Source: Syntrophomonadaceae bacterium (GTDB taxonomy: Bacteria > Bacillota > Syntrophomonadia > Syntrophomonadales > Syntrophothermaceae). Taken from it: a stretch of DNA of 44,965 nucleotides. The notes under the pieces are model-generated. The model did not search any database, was not told the DNA's origin, and saw only the letters and a list, made by a program, of their open reading frames with translations. Made by a program: the position numbers and the translations under genes. The DNA lies in contig JAAYAC010000059.1 in NCBI GenBank assembly GCA_012719535.1, positions 1 to 44,965 of the forward strand, given 5' to 3'. Each line of letters begins with the position of its first letter. Position 1 is the first letter of the stretch. Below, piece by piece: positions 41,411 to 44,965 of the stretch.

Positions 41411-41596
41411 ATGTTTGGTCTTATAGGTAATATCGGGCCATGGGAACTTATACTGGTGCTAGTGATACTCCTCATAATTGTTGGCCCGGGCAAACTGCCC
41501 CAGGTGGGACAGGCAGTAGGCAAGGCCCTGGGTAATTTCAAAAAGGAAAAGAACCGAGAGTTTGATGAACAACTAAGCGACAAAAATGAAGAATAG
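41411..41596 (+). CDS. tatA: Sec-independent translocase subunit TatA
   Basis: The 61-aa protein has the TatA/E layout: short periplasmic end (IGNIGPWEL), one membrane helix (ILVLVILLIIVG), the hinge PGKLPQVGQAVGKALGNFKK and an acidic tail. ATG has GAAGGAGG upstream. With tatC at 34587 it makes a minimal TatAC system bracketing its cargo genes. Confidence 0.95.
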   Translation: MFGLIGNIGPWELILVLVILLIIVGPGKLPQVGQAVGKALGNFKKEKNREFDEQLSDKNEE

Positions 41597-41602
41597 CACC
41601 CC

Positions 41603-41628
41603 GGGGTCTCCGTCGCAGGCCCCTTTTT
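41603..41628 (+). terminator. Terminator after tatA
   Basis: An imperfect GGGG...CCCC stem with inner CT/AG pairs is followed by TTTTT, shortly after the tatA stop. Confidence 0.5.
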
Positions 41629-41639
41629 CATATGAAGGT

Positions 41640-41833
41640 TGAGATTTATCTCTAGCCGCCGAAAAGACCTCTCCTTCTCCCTGAGCTTTTCCCTGCCGGC
41701 GGTAGCGGGAGCGGAAAGGGGATGAGAGGCGGATTTTGAGGTCGGGAACCGGCCTCGCTGAAGCTACGGCGGTGGTCGGGCTATGAAGCCAGAAGCCCCT
41801 CCTGCAGCGTTAGCCCAGGTAGGGGTAGTTCAC
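41640..41833 (+). mobile_element. IS200/IS605-family right-end remnant with omega-RNA-like sequence
   Basis: The segment ends in GGGGTAGTTCAC behind the imperfect hairpin CCCCTCCTG/CAGGTAGGGG (41796-41825), preceded by GGTCGGGCTATGAAGCCAGA. This arrangement is typical of the right end of IS605-type elements, where the 3' part of tnpB gives rise to the guide (omega/reRNA) scaffold and the element is cut just after TTCAC. Upstream, CCTCTCC/GAGAGG and CCGCCG/CGGCGG pairings give an omega-RNA-like fold. No tnpB or tnpA coding sequence remains. It lies directly before sirC. Confidence 0.5.
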
Positions 41834-41851
41834 AGGCCAAGGAAGGTGAAA

Positions 41852-42496
41852 ATGCTGGAATTGTTTCCCGTATACCTTGACGTGACCGGCCGCTCCTGCC
41901 TGGTAGTGGGGGGCGGCGAGGTGGCCTGCCGCAAGGTCCGCAACCTGCTGGAGTGTGGTGCCAGCATTACCGTGGTGGCACCGGAGGCGGAGGAAGGTAT
42001 CCGCCAACTTGCCCGGAACCGCGAAGTAACCTGGTACGACCGGGAGTTCGTTGAAACCGATCTGGAAGGGATGTTTTTGGTTTTCTCGGCTACCAATCAG
42101 GAGGGACTCAACGAGGTAATCGCGGAGCTGTGCAAGAAACGGAATATATTGGTGAATGTGGTGGACGACCCGCCTCGCTGTACCTTCTTGGTACCGTCGG
42201 TGGTAAGGAGGGGTCCCCTCTCAGTTGCCATTTCCACGGGGGGAAACAGCCCGCTGTTTGCCAGGAAGCTCCGAGAACAGCTGGAGCAGATCATCACCAG
42301 GGAGCATGGGGAGTTCGTGGAGTTGCTCGGGCAAGCACGCGAGATGGCGAAACGGGCCTACCCGGATGACATGGCCCGGCGGCGCAAGGTGTTCGAGGCC
42401 CTAGTTGATTCGGATATCCTCGAACTCTTGTTCAAAGGCGAAAAGGACAGGGCAAAGGAGCGAATCGAACAATGTATATTCTCCTTACCGGACTGA
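41852..42496 (+). CDS. sirC: Precorrin-2 dehydrogenase / sirohydrochlorin ferrochelatase-type SirC
   Basis: The 214-aa protein oxidises precorrin-2 to sirohydrochlorin on the way to siroheme, cobalamin or alternative heme. It starts FPVYLDVTGRSCLVVGGGEV with a Rossmann fold and contains NVVDDPPRCTFLVPSVV and VAISTGGNSPLFARKLREQ, both diagnostic of the SirC/CysG-N/Met8 family. The ATG at 41852 has AAGGAAGGTGA directly upstream; an in-frame ATG at 41783 lies inside the IS right end and is rejected. It overlaps hemA by 25 nt. Confidence 0.93.
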   Translation: MLELFPVYLDVTGRSCLVVGGGEVACRKVRNLLECGASITVVAPEAEEGIRQLARNREVTWYDREFVETDLEGMFLVFSATNQEGLNEVIAELCKKRNILVNVVDDPPRCTFLVPSVVRRGPLSVAISTGGNSPLFARKLREQLEQIITREHGEFVELLGQAREMAKRAYPDDMARRRKVFEALVDSDILELLFKGEKDRAKERIEQCIFSLPD

Positions 42497-43785
42497 ATCA
42501 CCGGACGGCTCCGGTTGAAATAAGGGAGAAACTGGCTTTCAACGATCCGGTTCCGGCAGAAGTGTACGCGGACTTGACGCGTCATGAAGAGTTGCATGGG
42601 GTGATCATCATTTCCACCTGCAACCGCACGGAGGTCTATGCCACGGTTAAAGACATTGAACAGGGAACCGCGGTTTTGGAGGATTTCATGGCCCGTCACT
42701 CCGGGCTGGAAGTCGACGATTTACGTCAGTACCTGTACCAGCCCAACTGTTATGAGGCGATCGGTCATCTTTTCCGGGTGGCAGCGGGGCTGGATTCCAT
42801 GATCCTTGGGGAAACGCAGATACTGGGCCAGGTGAAGGACGCATATGTCCGTGCGGTGGAGGTTGGAGCCTCCGACGGGGTACTTAACACCCTGTTCCAG
42901 AAGGCCCTGCACGCCGGCAAGCGGGTGAGAACTGAGACTGGCCTGGATCGCCACGCCGTATCCATCAGCTATGCGGCCGTCGAGTTGGCCAGGAACATAT
43001 TTGGGTCTCTGCAGGGTAAGACGGTGCTGGTCATCGGAGCGGGAGAGATGAGCGAGCTTACGGCACGGTACCTGGTCGATAACGGGGTTGCAACGGTAAT
43101 GGTATCCAACCGGTCATATAACCGGGCGCTCTGCTTGGCGGAAAGAATAAATGGTCATGCCATCCATTTCCACGAGTTGCATGACTGGCTACCGCAGGCC
43201 GATATCGTCATCAGCGCCACTGCTGCCAGCCACTATGTGGTCAGGTTTGAAGCGGTGGAGGAGATACTGCGGCAAAGGCAGGGGAGGAAACTGTTCATGA
43301 TCGATATCGCGGTGCCCCGTGATATAGACCCGCGCGTGGGTAGCATTGAAGGTGTGTACCTTTACGATATAGACGACCTGCAAAATGTCGTTGACGCTAA
43401 TTTACTGGCGCGCAAGAAGGCGGCCCGGCAGGCGGAGACCATTTTGGAGGAAGAACTGGAGGAATTCAACCGGTGGCTCAGTACCCTGTACGTTATTCCG
43501 GTTATCAAGGCTCTCAAACAGAGAGGTGAAATAATCAAGCAAGCCGAGCTGACCAGGGCGTTCAACCGGCTGGGCAACGTAAGCCCTCGCCAGGAAAAGA
43601 TAATTACCGCCCTGGCCAATTCGATCGTAAACCAATTGCTGCATTTCCCGGTCATCAACCTCAAGGAAATGGGGTTGACCAACCAGGGACACCTGTACGC
43701 CGAGGTGGCGAAAAACCTTTTTGCCTTGGAAATCAGCAGTGAGGAGAACACAATATATGCCGGAGAAGATAAGGGTAGGAACTAG
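42472..43785 (+). CDS. hemA: Glutamyl-tRNA reductase
   Basis: HemA reduces glutamyl-tRNA to glutamate-1-semialdehyde, the first committed tetrapyrrole step of the C5 route. The 437-aa protein starts GLNHRTAPVEIREKL, has the nucleophile C50 in STCNRTEVYA, GETQILGQVKDAY, the NADPH fold VLVIGAGEMSELTARYL and a helical dimerisation tail. AAAGGAG precedes the ATG by 10 nt. It overlaps both neighbours, so sirC-hemA-hemC are translated as a coupled set. Confidence 0.96.
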   Translation: MYILLTGLNHRTAPVEIREKLAFNDPVPAEVYADLTRHEELHGVIIISTCNRTEVYATVKDIEQGTAVLEDFMARHSGLEVDDLRQYLYQPNCYEAIGHLFRVAAGLDSMILGETQILGQVKDAYVRAVEVGASDGVLNTLFQKALHAGKRVRTETGLDRHAVSISYAAVELARNIFGSLQGKTVLVIGAGEMSELTARYLVDNGVATVMVSNRSYNRALCLAERINGHAIHFHELHDWLPQADIVISATAASHYVVRFEAVEEILRQRQGRKLFMIDIAVPRDIDPRVGSIEGVYLYDIDDLQNVVDANLLARKKAARQAETILEEELEEFNRWLSTLYVIPVIKALKQRGEIIKQAELTRAFNRLGNVSPRQEKIITALANSIVNQLLHFPVINLKEMGLTNQGHLYAEVAKNLFALEISSEENTIYAGEDKGRN

Positions 43786-44692
43786 GGGAAGCAGGCTGGC
43801 GTTGTGGCAGGCCCACCATGTGGTCAAACTGCTCCGCAAGCACTTTCCGGATGTGCAGTTCGAAATAGAAGTAATCAAAACCAAAGGTGACAAGATTCTG
43901 GATGTGGCCCTTTCCAAAATAGGAGACAAGGGCCTTTTTACCAAGGAGATCGAAACGGCTTTACTCGAGGGTCACATTGAAATAGCCGTTCACAGCATGA
44001 AGGACCTGCCTTCGATAGTGCCGGAGGGAATTGAGATCGGGGCCGTCCTGGCCAGGGAAAATCCCCAGGATGTCCTGTTGTCGCACCGGGGGTACAAGCT
44101 GGCCGACCTGCCCCCGCAGGGACGCATCGGCACGTCCAGCCTGCGGCGGGTGGCCCAGCTGAAATCTATACGCCCCGACCTGAAGGTAATAGACCTGCGG
44201 GGTAACGTAGAAACGCGGATCAGCAAAATGAGAACCGAGAACTTGGATGGGATTATCCTGGCATATGCGGGAGTCAAGAGAATGGGATTTATGGATGAAG
44301 TAACCGACTTCCTGTCTCCAGATGTATTCCTTCCGGCAGTGGGGCAGGGGGCGATTGGGGTGGAAATTCGCGAGAACGATGCCGCTATGAGCACAATCGT
44401 TGCTACGGTCCACGACAGGTGGACCGGTGCGGCGGTTGCTGCCGAGCGTGCTTTTCTACAACGGTTGGAAGGTGGATGCCAGGTACCTATTGCCTGCCTG
44501 GCCAGGCCTGAGCATGAAGGCCTGCTGGCGATAGACGGGCTGGTAGCTTCCCTGGATGGCAAAACCGTACTTAGAAGCCAACTGCAAGGTTCCCCCGGGA
44601 AGGCCACCGAACTTGGTAAGAGACTGGCCGAACGCATCCTGGAAATGGGAGCTGGCTCCATTCTGCAAGAAATCAGGTGCATGGAGGAATAG
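43757..44692 (+). CDS. hemC: Hydroxymethylbilane synthase (porphobilinogen deaminase)
   Basis: HemC polymerises four porphobilinogens. The 311-aa protein begins IRVGTRGSRLALWQAHHV, has HSMKDLP and the cofactor cysteine 241 in LEGGCQVPIACLA, which carries the dipyrromethane. ATG at 43757 has GAGGAG 10 nt upstream; a TTG at 43721 in frame is inside hemA and less likely. It overlaps hemA by 29 nt. Confidence 0.96.
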   Translation: MPEKIRVGTRGSRLALWQAHHVVKLLRKHFPDVQFEIEVIKTKGDKILDVALSKIGDKGLFTKEIETALLEGHIEIAVHSMKDLPSIVPEGIEIGAVLARENPQDVLLSHRGYKLADLPPQGRIGTSSLRRVAQLKSIRPDLKVIDLRGNVETRISKMRTENLDGIILAYAGVKRMGFMDEVTDFLSPDVFLPAVGQGAIGVEIRENDAAMSTIVATVHDRWTGAAVAAERAFLQRLEGGCQVPIACLARPEHEGLLAIDGLVASLDGKTVLRSQLQGSPGKATELGKRLAERILEMGAGSILQEIRCMEE

Positions 44693-44695
44693 AAA

Positions 44696-44965
44696 TTGAA
44701 AAGGCAAGGTATTGTCTACCTGGTTGGCGCCGGGCCCGGAGACCCCGGGCTTTTTACCTTAAAGGGAGTAGAGTGCCTGAAAAAGGCAGAAGTGGTTGTT
44801 TTTGACCGTCTGGTAAATCCCAGGATACTGGCCTATGCTGGCCCTGAAGCCGAAATGATCTATGTAGGTAAGGCTTCCAGCACCCATACCTTGACCCAGG
44901 ACAAAATTAACCAGCTGCTGGCGGACAAAGCCTGCGAGGGCAAGGTAGTGGTCAGACTGAAGGGA
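44696..44965 (+). CDS. cobA: Uroporphyrinogen-III C-methyltransferase, N-terminal part
   Basis: The frame from TTG 44696 encodes GIVYLVGAGPGDPGLFTLKG, then DRLVNPRILAYAGPEAEMIYVGKA and THTLTQDKINQLL, the SAM-binding N-terminus of SUMT enzymes that methylate uroporphyrinogen III to precorrin-2. GGAGG lies 8 nt upstream. Ninety codons are visible and the gene runs off the window; it may be a CobA-HemD fusion, as is common after hemC in Clostridia. Confidence 0.92.
   Translation, partial: MKRQGIVYLVGAGPGDPGLFTLKGVECLKKAEVVVFDRLVNPRILAYAGPEAEMIYVGKASSTHTLTQDKINQLLADKACEGKVVVRLKG

Noticed and set aside
41640-41850. Cobalamin riboswitch before the sirC-hem operon, suggested by GAAGCCAGAAGCCCC
   Set aside because: Only a B12-box-like fragment matches; the conserved GCCACTG-type core is missing and the segment fits an IS605 right end better.
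41783-41851. N-terminal extension of SirC starting at ATG 41783
   Set aside because: The added residues come from the IS605-like right end and lack a ribosome binding site; the ATG at 41852 has one and gives the normal N-terminus.
1-44965. CRISPR array, prophage or defence island
   Set aside because: No regularly spaced repeats, phage structural genes or recognised defence proteins were seen.

Overview
The window reads as chromosome from an anaerobic, endospore-forming Firmicute of the Clostridia (Syntrophomonas/Desulfotomaculum/Moorella-like; the genus cannot be fixed from this sequence). The evidence is a full-length spoIVA, small CotF-type coat proteins, AGGAGG-type ribosome binding sites, many TTG/GTG starts, a flavin-dependent FabK enoyl reductase, and a membrane-bound selenocysteine formate dehydrogenase. 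Nearly everything is ordinary vertically inherited gene content; mobile DNA is limited to two decayed IS traces.

Layout. 1-2.4 kb: IS256-type transposase scrap, spoIVA, a small unknown gene. 2.4-5.5 kb: pheB-like ACT protein, homoserine dehydrogenase and aspartate kinase behind a near-consensus promoter. 5.5-6.6 kb (minus): thiM under a TPP riboswitch with its own terminator. 7.0 kb: tRNA-Pro(GGG). 7.2-12.2 kb: envelope genes (glucuronyl-epimerase-like toroid protein, lipoprotein polysaccharide deacetylase, DUF502 protein, bactofilin-like membrane protein) around a possible structured RNA. 12.2-14.3 kb (minus): nitronate monooxygenase-like flavoprotein and an FG-GAP-like protein. 14.5-17.5 kb: truncated histidine phosphatase, two coat genes, a lipoprotein, FAH-family hydrolase, speD. 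17.8-25.2 kb: fabH-fabK-fabD-fabG-acpP-fabF-fabZ-accD-accA. 25.3-29.7 kb: glycine-zipper stress-type protein (minus), a degenerate prenyl-synthase-like protein, then UbiD/UbiA/UbiX relatives that fit the late futalosine menaquinone pathway. 29.7-31.2 kb: an NhaD/ArsB-type permease behind an unidentified terminator-controlled leader and interrupted by one in-frame amber codon. 31.3-33.4 kb: a c-di-AMP (ydaO-type) riboswitch, terminator and a KamA-family enzyme whose substrate-pocket residues indicate glutamate 2,3-aminomutase. 33.6-41.6 kb: polyprenyl synthase, tatC, fdnG(Sec)-fdnH-fdnI, fdhE, tatA. 41.6-45.0 kb: IS200/IS605-type right-end remnant, then sirC-hemA-hemC-cobA running off the edge.

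How it fits together: polyprenyl synthase plus UbiA/UbiD/UbiX relatives would make menaquinone; the Tat pair would export the selenoprotein formate dehydrogenase that FdhE helps mature and that can exchange electrons with the quinone pool through FdnI; sirC/hemA/hemC/cobA would supply tetrapyrroles including heme b for FdnI. The most interesting region is 29.7-33.4 kb, where two successive RNA-controlled units encode a predicted ion antiporter and a predicted beta-glutamate (osmolyte) synthase, suggesting an ion/osmotic stress island tied to c-di-AMP.
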